Shown one piece after another: positions 11,039 through 22,810 of a stretch of 64,000 bases of DNA. A program made the translations under genes and the position numbers. The stretch is from Cucumis sativus. Taxonomy: Eukaryota; Streptophyta; Magnoliopsida; Cucurbitales; Cucurbitaceae. The stretch is from NCBI RefSeq assembly GCF_000004075.3, contig NC_026655.2:24351489-24415488 (forward strand). The letters are read 5' to 3'. The notes beneath the pieces are model-generated. The model saw nothing but the letters and a program-made list of their open reading frames with translations, did no database searches and had not been told where the DNA came from. How positions within the stretch are numbered: position 1 is the stretch's first letter; each line of letters begins with the position of its first letter.

Positions 11039-13175
11039 ATGGATACTATCAGCCACAGAACTGTGAGCGTTAATGGCATAAACATGCACATAGCTGAGAA
11101 GGGCGAAGGCCCAATTGTTCTTTTCATCCATGGTTTCCCAGAGCTTTGGTATACATGGCGCCATCAGATTTTGGCCTTGAGCTCTCTTGGGTACCACGCT
11201 GTGGCGCCGGACCTTCGTGGGTATGGCGATTCTGATGCCCCTGATTCCATTTCTAGCTATTCTATTATGCATATTGTTGGGGATCTTGTTGCTCTTGTTG
11301 AGAGTTTTGGGGTTAAGGAAGTTTTCGTTGTGGCGCATGATTGGGGCGCTTTGATTGCATGGTCTTTGTGTTTATTCCGAGCTGAGATGGTTAAGGCGTT
11401 TGTGTGTCTAAGTGTGCCGTTTAGGCCTAGGCATCCGAACAGGAAGCCTGTTGAGACCATGAGGATGGTTTTTGGAGATGATTACTACATCTGCAGATTC
11501 CAGGTTGGGTTCTTTGTTTTTTTTTTTTCTTTTTTTCTTTTTTTGAATGTTGAAATGAAAATCTTAGGCTTCGAGAGTGCTTTTCCCATGGTAATAATTA
11601 GTTTTTGAGTTTTTTTCCTAGTTGTCAAATAGTTGAATGGTGAAAATAAATTAAAACAGATGAACAGTGAGTTGAATAACGTAATTGAATTGATTCTCGG
11701 GTGAGAGTTACAAGATCTCATACCTTGAAATTCATGGCTATGTTACCGAACTAATTAGCATGGAATATTTTCTCTTGACCATCTTAATCTATGTTTGAAA
11801 CTGATGTTGGCATGAGTTTGGGATGACTCTTGGAAACAGGATCAAATGGTTTCAACCAGTACAAATTTGCTTTTCCAACCTTTTCATACTGTTTGGTTGA
11901 AGAACGGAAAGTGGTTTCGAAATGTGTACGAATTACTTGGAACCTAACTTTTTGAAGTAATTATAGTTGAAGTATTTAATTAGCTACTCTGAAAAGTCAA
12001 CAGAACACCACACCAAAGTGCATTTATGAGAAAGCACTTATAGCCCAAGTACGAGGCTAAAAGCACTTCTTTATTGTAACTATAAACTTGAAATCTTGAA
12101 TACAAGGTCCTTAAGAAATATTGAACAGTGATTTATGTACTGGTTTTCTGGGATTAAAATAGCCTCTACTTAGGAGATTGTTTCCCTTTTTGTGCTTTTT
12201 TCTTTGAAAGAGAGTAATCAAACATAAGATTTGTTTTTCTTTTTTCTCCCTTTTAGAATCCAGGAGAGATTGAAGAAGAGATGGCTCAAGTGGGTGCCAA
12301 AGACGTACTAAGAGGCATATTAACAACAAGAAGACAAGGGCCTCCCATTTATCCCAAAAAACAAGCCTTCCGAGCCAGGGCCGGACCCCCATCTCCCTTG
12401 CCCTCTTGGCTTTCAGAAGAAGATCTTTCTTACTTTGCCTCCAAATATGAGCAGAAGGGATTCACTGGACCATTGAACTATTACAGATCAATGGACTTGT
12501 AAGTCACAAAACAAACTACAAACTTGCTGATTTTTAAAACCAAGAGCCAGCTCTTATGTCTAAACATTGCATTTTTTGTCCATACATCTTCATTATTTTA
12601 AAATTTTCATTATTGTCTTTTACCTTTACATCAAAGCTCACTCTGGGTAACTCTACTATTCTTCAAATTGGCATTCAGGTCTTTAACTTCTATCCATAAA
12701 ACAAGATGTCACGTCATGAAATTTATCTGCATTCTTCTTGCTTTTTATTTTTCTACAATTCATCTAGGACCTCGTTGGCAAGACTGGTCTAATAAATGAT
12801 AGAAACATCTAAAAGTATAGGGACCTAATTGTCACGGAATGCTAAGGATACGGACTGTATGTATGTATAACATAACCTATACTCGTTTTGGAAGTAAAAG
12901 ACTGATTTGTATTTGGATTTTGGTGTAGAAACTGGGAGTTAACAGCACCATGGACAGGGGTTCAAGTGAAAGTGCCAGTGAAGTTCATAGTTGGAGATGT
13001 TGACATGGTCTATACAACACCAGGAGTTAAGGAGTATGTCAATGGTGGCGGTTTCAAGAAAGATGTGCCATTTCTGCAAGACGTTGTGGTAATGGATGGA
13101 GTTGGCCACTTCCTAAACCAAGAGAAGCCTGAAGAGATTAACACTCACATCTATGACTTCATCAAAAAATTCTAG
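11039..13175 (+). CDS. Soluble epoxide hydrolase (alpha/beta hydrolase fold)
   Basis: Exons 11039-11503, 12257-12498 and 12929-13175 join to 317 residues, the usual length for plant cytosolic epoxide hydrolases. It converts epoxides, including fatty-acid epoxides of cutin and defence lipid metabolism, to vicinal diols. The full catalytic set is in place with constant spacing relative to potato StEH1: oxyanion-hole motif HGFPE (31-35), nucleophile Asp101 (VAHDWG), lid tyrosines Tyr150 and Tyr231, acid Asp261 (GDVDMVY) and base His296 (GVGHFL). There is no signal peptide, so a cytosolic (or peroxisomal) location is expected. No C-terminal SKL-type signal is seen; the protein ends DFIKKF. All introns are GT-AG. 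It appears fully functional. Confidence 0.95.
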
Positions 13176-14688
13176 ACTGATTCAACAAGGATCATAGAAA
13201 AGTCTTTACTTTTCCAAAATACATGGCTGTCTTTTTCTTTTTCAGTTTTACGTTGTTTGATGCTTCTTTCAAGTGATTAGTATGTTTGAAAATCCAAGTG
13301 GTTGTTCTCCATGGGAGATACTTTTTCAATGTGTTAAAAATTTCCAATAACTTAAAAAACCAAGCGATCCAACCAACTCGGACTGTTTGGTTTGGTTATT
13401 GGCTCATTTGGGTTGGACCTTTCAAATAAATGAAATGTTAATTTGATTCAATCAAAACCTATAATTCTTAATTTTGATTTTTAAAAGGTATATATATTCG
13501 TTTTCTTTCGATCGTATAGGTGTATTTATTTCTGTGTTATTTAATTTTATTATTTTTTGGATGATAATTTGTGTAATAGTTGTGAAAACATAACCTCCCC
13601 TACATAGATTGAAATTCATTGGTTAATATGAAAAAATAAAATCAAACTTTTACTCATTAGCGTTTTACTACATTTTTAGAACAAAATTAAATTTTAAATG
13701 AATAACCAAATAATTCAAGCTAACAAAATCTACATATTTTAGGATTGAATTCATCTTTTAATAACAATTATTTTAGTAGAAATTTACAACTAACAATGCA
13801 GTTGGATCTAACTATCTAATCCACGAACACCAACTACTATGAAATAAAAAATTGAGACACAGAAGATTGAAAAATATTTGAAGTTATCGTTTCAGCAATA
13901 ATCAATGAACTTCCATCGCAAAATATGTAGCTCTATCTTCGTTTCTTTAATCACAAAACATATACGTCAGTAATTATGAGACTGTGCATTGTATGAAACT
14001 ATGAGACTACGATTACGTGCATTGTATGAAACTATGAGACTACGATTACGTGCATTGTTAACAACCATACAATACGATTCACAATAATTGTTGTATGTAC
14101 TTTAGCAAGAGCCTTTGTAGGACCATTTTCTTGGATACACTTTCACATGTCATGGAATATGTGATATCAACATTTCTCTCGCCATTTTCATTTTTAATAC
14201 GAAATCATGAGTATCTTTTTCTAAAGACATCAAAATTTAAAGTTCATACCACCAAAGATTTTTACATTCATCCTTCCGCATCTTTAAATTATAATAAAAG
14301 GTTGAACTGAGACGAGACTTTATAATAAAGCTCAAAAGAGACAAATAAATAAGTATTAGCATTTAATAGTGAACAAGACCTCTACATATAGATAGAACAT
14401 CGAGCAAAGCACTACTCTAGTTTAGGACAATTTTACAACCTACTTGTTTCATTTTTTAGATACTCAAATGAATAGAACAGAAAATGGTAATCACAAAAAT
14501 CTAGGAAAGAAACTCTATGAAGTCCTGCTGAATAACATTTAATCAAATTCATAATCAACAATATTATGCCAAAAACCGTAAGAAATGGAATAACTGACAT
14601 GCAACTAAAATCTAGCAAAATTTGGATATTGAATTTCAAAATAACACACTTGCATCGAATTAGGATCGGAAAAAAGTAAAAGATCAAA
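13176..14688. other. AT-rich intergenic DNA
   Basis: Lies between the convergent ends of the epoxide hydrolase and eL18 genes. It holds both 3' UTRs and AT-rich sequence. The only structure seen is a short tandem duplication at 13985-14058, listed separately. Open frames at 14095-14310 and 14433-14735 are AT-driven and carry no motif. Confidence 0.6.
13985..14058. repeat. 33-bp tandem duplication
   Basis: The unit beginning 'tgcattgtatgaaactatga' occurs at 13985-14017 and again at 14018-14050, identical by eye, followed by eight bases of a third copy. The exact match indicates a recent local duplication. Confidence 0.9.
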
Positions 14689-17600
14689 TCAAACCCTATA
14701 TCCCCTGCTGTTTCTCTTTCCTCTAGCCCTCTCAAACTTCCTTCCCTTCGACCTCACATATGGCTTGGAATGGCTGTGTGGTACACCAGGTGCTGGACCG
14801 AAATGCTTCACTGCCTCTCGGGAATTCTTAGGACCTCTAAGAAGAACCTGCAAATGAAGCCGAGTGATGATTCAAACCCCTAAAATAACTACTAAATCAT
14901 TGTTGAAACTCTTTAATGAGTTCAATCTTGACCAATGTGAAGCAGCAGGTTAAAAATGGAAATGAACCAAGTAATGACTTCACCATGAAAGATTCATCCA
15001 GTAAATTCAGAAAAGAAATGAAGATATACATACCGTGTTCTGACCCAGAGGAGCCCTCAAAGCAAGCTGGTCAAATGTCAAACATTCCCCACCAGCCTTT
15101 TCAATCCTTGCCCTTGCTGTCTCAGTGAACCTCAGAGCTGCAACTTTCAATGCTGGAACTTCATAGACTCGAATATCATCGGTAATAGTCCCAACAACGA
15201 CAGCAATCTTACTTTCCTATTACACAACACACGAATGTTTAAGATTCCAGATATCTCATATATACACAACCATACAAAAAAAAAAGAAAACAAAATTAGA
15301 ATACTACATGATTTTACCAACCTTTCCTTTTGTGAACTGGATAAGCCGAGAAAGGGAAAGTGGAGGCTTGTTAACCTTGCTCATAAACAAGCGCTTGAGA
15401 ATCACAGCATTGAAATTGCTTCCAGTTCGACGGACAAGGAAGCGGTAAAGCTGGTAAGAAATACATGAAATCATTGAATTAGTGAATGCAAGCCAGGTGA
15501 AACAGCGTGTAATTGAAAAAAATTGGACGTGAAATAAAGCTTCTATTCACAGCATGAGTAGAATAACCTACATACACACAAAGTTTATAACCGTATTGCA
15601 CACAAATGAAAAAAATTAGAAGACTCCTGGATCTGAAAACTAAAAAGTGTAAGATTTAAGTTTTTGAAGACAAATTACATATCCATATGAATAGTTCATA
15701 TCAGAGGGGAGAAATATATTAATCTTCATGCAAGTATTTATACTTTCAAAAAATGCAAAAACAAAAAAAAATACATGAGTAAATCAATCATTCTCCTCTC
15801 TGAAAATAGAACCACACTCAGGAGCAAGACATGCCAATGAGCACGAAAACTTAAAACCTTAGAGCCAGTTCCCTCAGAAAAATTATAGAAAAGAATAATC
15901 ACAAATTGATCAGCATTAGCATGGTCAAGTCAATCATCACTGGGAACCTTTTTCTGTTCGATGTGATCGAAGACTAAAAAAAAGCCTTCTATGGCTTATG
16001 CTTGTTGAGGTAAAACTATATTCCCTACTCAAAAAGGGGAAATAATGTAGATAGCACAGCAGTTTACTTAGGGTCAGAAATTTTAAGTGTGAAGACAATT
16101 CCCGACTTACAAAAGGTCTCATCTAGCTGCAATTATCAAAGGGCATTTTCAAATATAACATAATGAACCGAACTATCTACAAAATATAGCAAAAATTTTC
16201 ATAATATATCAATGATAGACAAACTTCTAACAAACTTTGATCAGTGTCTAACAACAATAAATCAGGTAAATTTTATAAATATTTTCAATAGTTTTGTCAT
16301 TTACAATAATTCCACGTTATCAAATATTATCATAGCAGAAAGACCAGCCATCAAAACCAATTAGTTAGAGGGGGGAAAAACGCAAATGTAAACTGTTAGC
16401 AATTTAAAAAGGTTTAACAGGCAAAACACAGAGAAAAGTGAAAAAAAATCCAAAAAAGACTCTAAAGCTGGACTTTAGGCTCAGATACTTGATGGGTAAA
16501 GTCTATTCCCCGACCTACAAAAGGTCTCATCGAGCTGGGATTATCAAACATCATCAAAGCAGAAAGACCAGCCATCAAAACCAATTAGTTAACAAAAAAG
16601 AAACAAAATTAGGCATTTACGAACTACTACCGGTTTAAAACAGATTTGACAAGAGAAATGCAGAGAGAAGTGGAAAACCATCCAAACAAAAATCTAAAAC
16701 TGGACTTTAGGCTCAGATACTTTAATGGGTAAAGACTATTCCCTGACCTACGAAAGGTCTCATCGAGCTGGGATTATCATACATCATCAAAGCAGAAAGA
16801 CCAGCCATCAAAACAAATTAGTTAGTGAAAAAGAAAAAAAAAAATAGGTATTTATAAACTGCTACCGGCTTAAAACAGATTTGAAAGGCGCAATGCAGAG
16901 AGAAGTGGAAAACAATCCAAAAAAAAATCTGAAATTGGACTTTACGCTCAGATATTTAATGGGTAAAGACTATTCCCTGACCTACAAAAGGTCTCATCGA
17001 GCTGGGATTATCAAACATCCTCAAAGCAGAAAGAAAGGCCACAAAACCAATTAGTTAGAGAAAAAGAAACAAAAATTAGGCATTTATAAGCTGCTACAAA
17101 GTTAAAACGAATTTGGCAAGCACAACGTAGAGAGAAGTGGAAAACAATTCCAAACAGACTCAAAAACTAGACTTTAGGCTCAGATATTTTATGGGTATAG
17201 ACTATTCCCCGACCTACAAAAGGTCTCATAGAGCTGGGATTATACAAATATCATCAAAGCAGAAAGACCAGAAGAGAAAATGCAGTTAACGAGCGGACTA
17301 ACAATTGGGTACTTCATTGTAAAATCAATCATTTACACCAGCAGTGAGAAACAATAAAAAATGACTTTAAAACTGGACTTAAGGCTCAGATATTTAATGG
17401 GTAAAGATTATTCCCCGACCTACAAAAGGTCTCATCGAGCTGGGATTATTAAACATCATCAAAGCAGAAAGACCAGCCATCAAAACCAATTAGTTAGAGA
17501 AAAAAAATTAACAAAAAATTGACATTTATAAACTGCAAGCAACTTAAAACAAATTTTACAATCGCAACGCAGAGAGAATAAAACAAAAAGGTGTAAGCTC

Positions 17601-17936
17601 CAGAAATGCTATAATGCAACCAATAGATATCTCAAAATTGGTTTTCAATGGGAGACTCACAGAACATCTTAAAAACATTCGAACAAACCCCATGAACAAT
17701 CAAGCACATTTAATTTCAAACAAAGCAAAAAATGAAGGAGAAATCTCGGTTAACAAGTACCTTGACGAGTAACTTTAGGTAGATATCATCAGATTTAGGT
17801 GCAACCCTCTTGGTCTTCTTACTCTTACCTCCTGCTACGAGATCGATCCCCTAATCACCGGAAGAAGTCAGATACAAAAACAAAACACATATCCCAGCAA
17901 AGCTGCAGAGAGAAGAGAGTATGATGAAGGTACCAT
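14689..17936 (-). CDS. RPL18: 60S ribosomal protein eL18
   Basis: Five coding exons on the minus strand: 17934-17936, 17761-17850, 15322-15450, 15034-15216 and 14689-14847. They join to 187 residues, exactly the plant eL18 length. The protein starts [16 protein letters not shown], contains [17 protein letters not shown] and [18 protein letters not shown], and ends in the basic KRNSRGYRV tail that contacts large-subunit rRNA. The first coding exon is just the ATG, with the donor directly behind it. Intron 2 (15451-17760) is unusually long for a ribosomal protein gene because it carries a tandem array and a MITE-like insert. The promoter has a TATA box, telo-type motif and site II element, typical of co-regulated ribosomal protein genes. 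Confidence 0.96.
16067..17580. repeat. ~233-bp tandem repeat array inside eL18 intron 2
   Basis: Six diverged copies of one unit. The marker 'aaaaggtctcat' or a one-base variant starts at about 16111, 16519, 16752, 16986, 17218 and 17424, giving spacings of 408, 233, 234, 232 and 206. The first spacing is long because copy 1 carries an insertion. Each unit also holds 'gactttaggctcagat', 'agctgggattatca', 'gcagaaagaccagccatc' and 'caattagttag'. Several percent divergence among copies suggests an array of moderate age. The unit has no open frame of note. Confidence 0.9.
16133..16324. mobile_element. MITE-like insertion with 8-bp target duplication
   Basis: In copy 1 of the intronic array, about 176 bases (16141-16316) interrupt the unit. 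They are flanked by the direct repeat ttatcaaa at 16133-16140 and 16317-16324, which fits an 8-bp hAT-type target duplication. The insert begins gggcattttcaaatataac and contains 'aaaatatagcaaaaatttt' and 'tatcaatgatagac', the core of the dispersed AT-rich repeat also seen near 28.6, 31.8 and 32.6 kb. Terminal inverted repeats are weak, so the class assignment is tentative. No coding capacity. Confidence 0.6.
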
Positions 17937-18080
17937 TACAAATGCTCTCCGAGTATCAGCAGGCGCCGCCGGTGTAGAAGAAAGAGGGGAGTAAGAATCA
18001 GGGTTTTCAAAACCCTTTTTATAGTGTTGGATCGCTCTTTCCCATTTTTGTGAGTTGGATCGGGCCGGCCCACTTTTAAA
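17937..18080 (-). promoter_or_regulatory. eL18 promoter and 5' UTR
   Basis: Read on the minus strand: a site II element (TGGGCC, 18067-18072), a TATA box (TATAAAAA, 18016-18023) and telo-type AAACCC motifs at about 18001-18015. This is the standard layout of plant ribosomal protein promoters and fits the eL18 ATG at 17936. Confidence 0.7.
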
Positions 18081-19253
18081 TTGTTAACAAAATTGTGATA
18101 TCGTATCTTAGCCATAAGAAAAAAAAGTTAAATGGAAAATTAAAGAAATTTGTATTTTGGCTCCTATCATTTATAATTAGAATTTAGTGAAATTTGATCC
18201 CTATTATCATTTTCTTCATTTATATTTTTAAGAAAATAAAAATATGTAGTGTTATCTCACTGTCAATATTTCAAAATTAGAAAGAAAAGAATATTTTCTC
18301 ATCTCAATGCTATGCTTGTGTTTTGCATCGTGAAGCTAAAATGCTACCTTGGGTTGTGACACTGTTCTTCCTAGGTAGTTTTATCTGCCGTGTAAATTTG
18401 TGTTCATTTAATAAAAGTTTAAATCGTTAAGTTGTGTACATTTGTGTTCATTTAATAAAAGTTTAAATCGTTGAGTTATATTGTTATATGATATGTAAAT
18501 ATTACTAGAAACAAACGATTATCAAATCAAAACATTGGATTGCCTATAATCATTCAATTCATTTATATTGCAAACTCAACCGATTCATATTTTCAAGTTA
18601 AAAAAAGAAAAACTTTCAACCACCCAAACTCAACCAATTCATATTTTCTGAGTTAAAAAAAAACTTTCAGCCACCCACGCACACCCCTTGGGAATACATC
18701 TAAAAACAGAGTACATCTAAAAACAATTTTCAATATTACTTCTCTTCCATGAACTTCACTTGTATTTGTCGACATTCATTTGAAGTTATAAACGCTTCTA
18801 TAGGTTCTATGGCTCATTGTATAATTCTAGCTTTGGTCTCATTTTTATTTAATAAAAGATACTTGTTTCTCTTTATAAAAAAACAGCAATCGAGAACTAA
18901 TAATATAGTAGAAAATTAATTGGGTGCAACATGAGATAAGAGAGATGCGGAGATGGTTGGAGCTTAGACAACGTTTAACTATTGAAGAAGTGCATGGATA
19001 GAAGATTCACGCCAAAGGGCAAAAAGATTTTAAGTACAATTGAGAAATTGATTCCTCAAAAAGTATAAAAATATGGAGTACAAACAGGCTCTTGAGACTT
19101 GTTACCCTTCTTCTGTTCATGTCTGTCCAAACAACAAAACAGAGAAGCTCACGAAGTATAGATAATTAAACAAAGTTTGTTCTCTAAGTTTAGGGTCTAA
19201 GTTGTGTCCCCCCACACCTGTCCCCCTAATGTTGTTTCTTTTAAATATCATCC
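18081..19253. other. Intergenic DNA with two local direct duplications
   Basis: AT-rich, no gene. A block containing 'tttgtgttcatttaataaaa' occurs twice at about 18395-18478. A second block containing 'aactcaaccgattcatattt' recurs with small changes at about 18575-18670. Both look like simple local duplications. The last 200 bases are probably the MCTS1 3' UTR. Confidence 0.6.
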
Positions 19254-22200
19254 TCAATCAAGTCGTTCCATCTGCAATCAAAATAAGATAAAACTTTGAT
19301 ATTCAACGTCTACAATGGGGAGCGTGAAGAAACGTGGGAGGGAACTATAGCATACCTTCCAAAGACCATCGTTAAGGTAATGCATGTTGTCCACTCCAAT
19401 CCCTTTGTTTGTTGCCCTTCTGTAAAATTACACACGAGTAAAAAGTTAAGTGACCAATACATTTTATATTCAGAGAAACAAGTTTCAAAATAACTATAAA
19501 TATAAGATGTGATCGTTCCCTCCATTTGCCACCCTGTTAAGGCAGTGCTAAATCTGTGCATCATATTTTTGTGCACTGCAAATTTGCTCAACAATGCTGG
19601 TTCAAGCTATATGGTCTGTTTGATACCAAAATTTGTGTGCGTCTTCACGTTGAGGACTGAACGGAAGGCCAGGATTGTTTTGGAATTTTGGTTCTAGACC
19701 TCTTATTTGGGGTGTTGTGGCTTGAACGGAACAGAAGGACTTTGAAGATTACTTCAAGACAAATAAACTATATGGCTCTTGGTGGTGTCATGGCTTCAAT
19801 AATACATTTTGTAATTAACACTTTCTTTAATTCTCTTACATTCAAAGCCTTAGTGTAAGTAGCTCTTTTGGGAGCCGGTTTTCTCTTCCACTGTTTTTTC
19901 TTCTTTTGGTTTTTTATAGCCATCTCATTTCTTGTAAATAATAATAATAAATTTCATATTTCCCTCAATTTCTTTTTTAGAAAAAAAAATCCAAAAGGTA
20001 AGGTTTCAACCTCAATGCTCTCAACACTTCCTTGGTGAGAAGGGTCACAAAGATGTGGGAGCATTGCTGCAGGAGACCCTTCTCAACCCGCAAGTGTCGA
20101 TCTCTTTGACTTGCAGAGGGTGTGCTATTTTGCAAGTGGTGTGGTATCTTGCTTCTCTTTGGGTTTCAAATTCAAAGGCTTTTTTGTAACTATTCTAGAG
20201 TTGTTATTTTGTATTGTTGGAGTTCCTTTTTATAGAGGGTTCTCTCCTTTTTGTGGGTTGGTTTTTTGTTACCCTTGTATTCTACCACTTCTTCTCAATG
20301 AAAGTGGTTTTTCATACATCATATTTTATTTATTAAAAAAAAAAACTTCCCTGGTGTTTGATATCAAATATTAAAGCTTGGTTAATTATCTTTCTATCTA
20401 TAAGCTTTTATAACAGCCTCACTGGAAATAATGACAATAAGACTGGTTTCCAAAAGGCTTTAAAAAATAAATAAAAAACTAAACAAAGCAAGCAAACGTA
20501 TTAAATATTAAAGCTTAATTATTATAAACTAAACAAATTCATCATCAAATGGGATGGGATCAAAATTAAATGGCAATTATACTCACATTTCCTTCGCTGA
20601 CATCTTTGTGAAGCCAATAGCAAGAGCATGTTGCTTCCCTTCCGCCATTATTGCCTGAAAATGTTTGATTTTATATAAGAAAGAATTCACAAAACAAAAC
20701 CTTAAAACCTACTAACAAGTGTGATAATCACACAAAAATCACAAACTAAGTACACAAGAGTGAACAAAAGTTTACCACGGGTGTTTCCGCTTCTACTTCA
20801 TCATCCAACACACCCCCAGGGGATGTAAGACCAGGACACATTATGTTAGCACCAGCAAGGACAAACTTTATTGCACCTCTGTCTACTTGTAATTTTTTCA
20901 TAATGTTGGGATCTGCAAACCAAATAGGCAATACAAGTCATAATCTGGAACTGAGGTTCCAGAAAGAATATAGTGATGAAGTACAACAAAAAGGCTTGTT
21001 AATTAAGGCAATAGCTAGAACGGAGTTTTTTGGTTGGCTTGGACAACCTTTGAGGAGGAGGGTGATTGAGCAAAAGCATTTTAATACCAAACATTTGGTT
21101 AAGCAGTTAGTGATGAAGAACTGAAGTGAATGTGTGAATCTAGATTTGTTCTTCAAGAATATTTGTCCGAGACCAAAATTTTTAGGTCTTCAAAATTATA
21201 TTAGCGTAAAAATTATGTTCCATAACCTTCAAAATGGCATTATCAGTACAACCATTAGTTAACCATGGAACCTTCAAAGATTGTTGATAACCACTAGTGA
21301 ATTGGCACTTCCCCAAAGCGATCTTGTTTAAGGTTTCACCAACATGGAGAAAGTGAATTTAAGGTTGTTGGTAGCACCAGTTTTTTATTCAAAATTATAT
21401 CTTATAAAGGGCAGGTAGAGAGACCCTCCAAGTCCAACAATTCCTTACCTCTTAGTTCTTGGAGCATAGTTTGAATAGGCTTTAATTATGACTATTTAAG
21501 AAAACAATAACTGCTATGAGCTATGGAGCTATGCTAAAACAAGGATACATAGAATTTTGTACAATAGTGCAGAAAAGACTTAAAAGTTCGCAGATGAGCT
21601 GCAGGGGTTGGAAAGGCTTCAAAACTATAGAAATATAATAGATATTGATCAAGTAAATTGGTCATCTTTCACCATTCCAGAAATCATGGCAAACTTGCAC
21701 CTTAGTCTCCTTCCATATTATAGTCAAATTAAAATTCGGAACATTCAAAGATAAGTATCACAACTGAAGTTAACAGGGTCATAAAGAATATTCTAATGGA
21801 TTAGAAAAAAGATGATCCAGTGTAGTTTCTAGTTTCTAGAAAAAGAAAACATTACATTGATGAAGCAACCTTAGTGTAGGCATGTACGGCCCATCCCGGA
21901 TATTGAAAAAGAGTGGCACATTGTTCACAACAACCAGATTGAGATGGTTTTGACTATAAGAGTAGTAAAAAAATCAACATAAGCCCCATATGATCGAGAA
22001 ACAAATAAAATCTAATATCAATCGTTTTTTGCAAGGATAGAAGCAAACAGAATTTCTGACCACTTAGTTACAATCAGAGGAGCTTTTTTAGGAAGCAAAT
22101 CATCCAAAACTGGCTCTAGTCCTGGATACTGGAATAAAAAGACAAGAAAAAAGATATCAGTTTCTATCTCTTAAAATGATTATGAGATTCAAAAAGCTAG

Positions 22201-22810
22201 ATCAATACTTACTTCTTCCGCTATACTTTGCCGAATTTTCCGTTGCACCGATGCCTTGACTTGGTTCTGAGCAGACACATCCTCAGTAGAAAACCTAGTA
22301 ATAAGACAGCAACACAATGAAAAAAAGGAACAAAATTAAGGATTTGTATAGAAGATATGGTGAAGACACTCACTGAACTCACAAGTAAGCATCCTCCTAG
22401 TCCTTACTCTTATTAGATTAACATACGATCATTTCAATTCAAAAATCAAATGTGTATTAATTCCTAAAATGTTCAAATTCAGCCACAATGGTTCCATAGC
22501 AGCCCCAAGAAACAAACGAGAAATAGAAGTAGAACAATTCATTTTTCCAATATGGAGAATCAAACAGACGGAGCCCCAAAAACAAACCCGCCATCATAAA
22601 AACGAGAAAGAAGACACTATTGGAGCAAAATCCAGAAACCACTAACAAATAAAGACGTTAACAAGTGAAGAAATCAAACCATGTCCTCATATTTTAACCC
22701 CCCAAAAAACAAAACCTATTAATCATTTTCCTCAATCATCAAAGAAAACATGACATTATAGCTGAATAACGAGCAATATAGATATGGGAGAAAGCTCACT
22801 TTTTGAACAT
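19254..22810 (-). CDS. MCTS1: MCTS1 homologue, PUA-domain translation re-initiation/recycling factor
   Basis: Eight exons on the minus strand (22800-22810, 22213-22294, 22061-22128, 21856-21953, 20776-20912, 20587-20654, 19356-19419, 19254-19271) join to 181 residues, the same length as the human protein. It opens [20 protein letters not shown], has the MCT-specific N-terminal half ([20 protein letters not shown]) and then the PUA domain from about residue 93, with [20 protein letters not shown] and [19 protein letters not shown]. Animal MCTS1 partners with DENR to release deacylated tRNA from 40S subunits and to promote re-initiation after upstream ORFs; the plant role is inferred. Exon 1 carries just 11 coding bases and the last exon just 18. 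Intron 6 contains LINE 3' debris in antisense. Confidence 0.93.
19505..20345 (+). mobile_element. LINE 3' remnant in MCTS1 intron 6
   Basis: Read on the plus strand, antisense to MCTS1, pieces in different frames match the 3' end of plant LINE ORF2: a zinc-knuckle-like [20 protein letters not shown] near 19558-19620, a [11 protein letters not shown]-like piece near 19705-19745, and a hydrophobic C-terminal tail near 20100-20330 followed by an A-run at 20335-20345. There is no reverse transcriptase core, frames are shifted and stops are frequent, so it is a dead 5'-truncated copy. The final A-run is consistent with target-primed insertion. Confidence 0.65.
20913..21855. other. MCTS1 intron 4
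   Basis: A 943-base intron without a recognised gene. A 93-codon plus-strand frame (20843-21124) overlaps exon 5 in antisense and ends in sequence of repeat-like composition, but I could not assign it to a family. Confidence 0.5.

Noticed and set aside
14850-15033. Possible intronic snoRNA in eL18 intron 4
   Set aside because: A 'gtgatga' occurs on the plus strand, opposite to transcription, with no box D in a suitable place.
20843-21124. 93-codon plus-strand frame in MCTS1
   Set aside because: It overlaps exon 5 in antisense and runs into the intron; no motif or splice support.
22457-22648. 63-codon hydrophobic minus-strand frame in MCTS1 intron 1
   Set aside because: Intronic, AT-driven hydrophobic composition, no homology recognised, and removed by the supported splice of exon 1 to exon 2.
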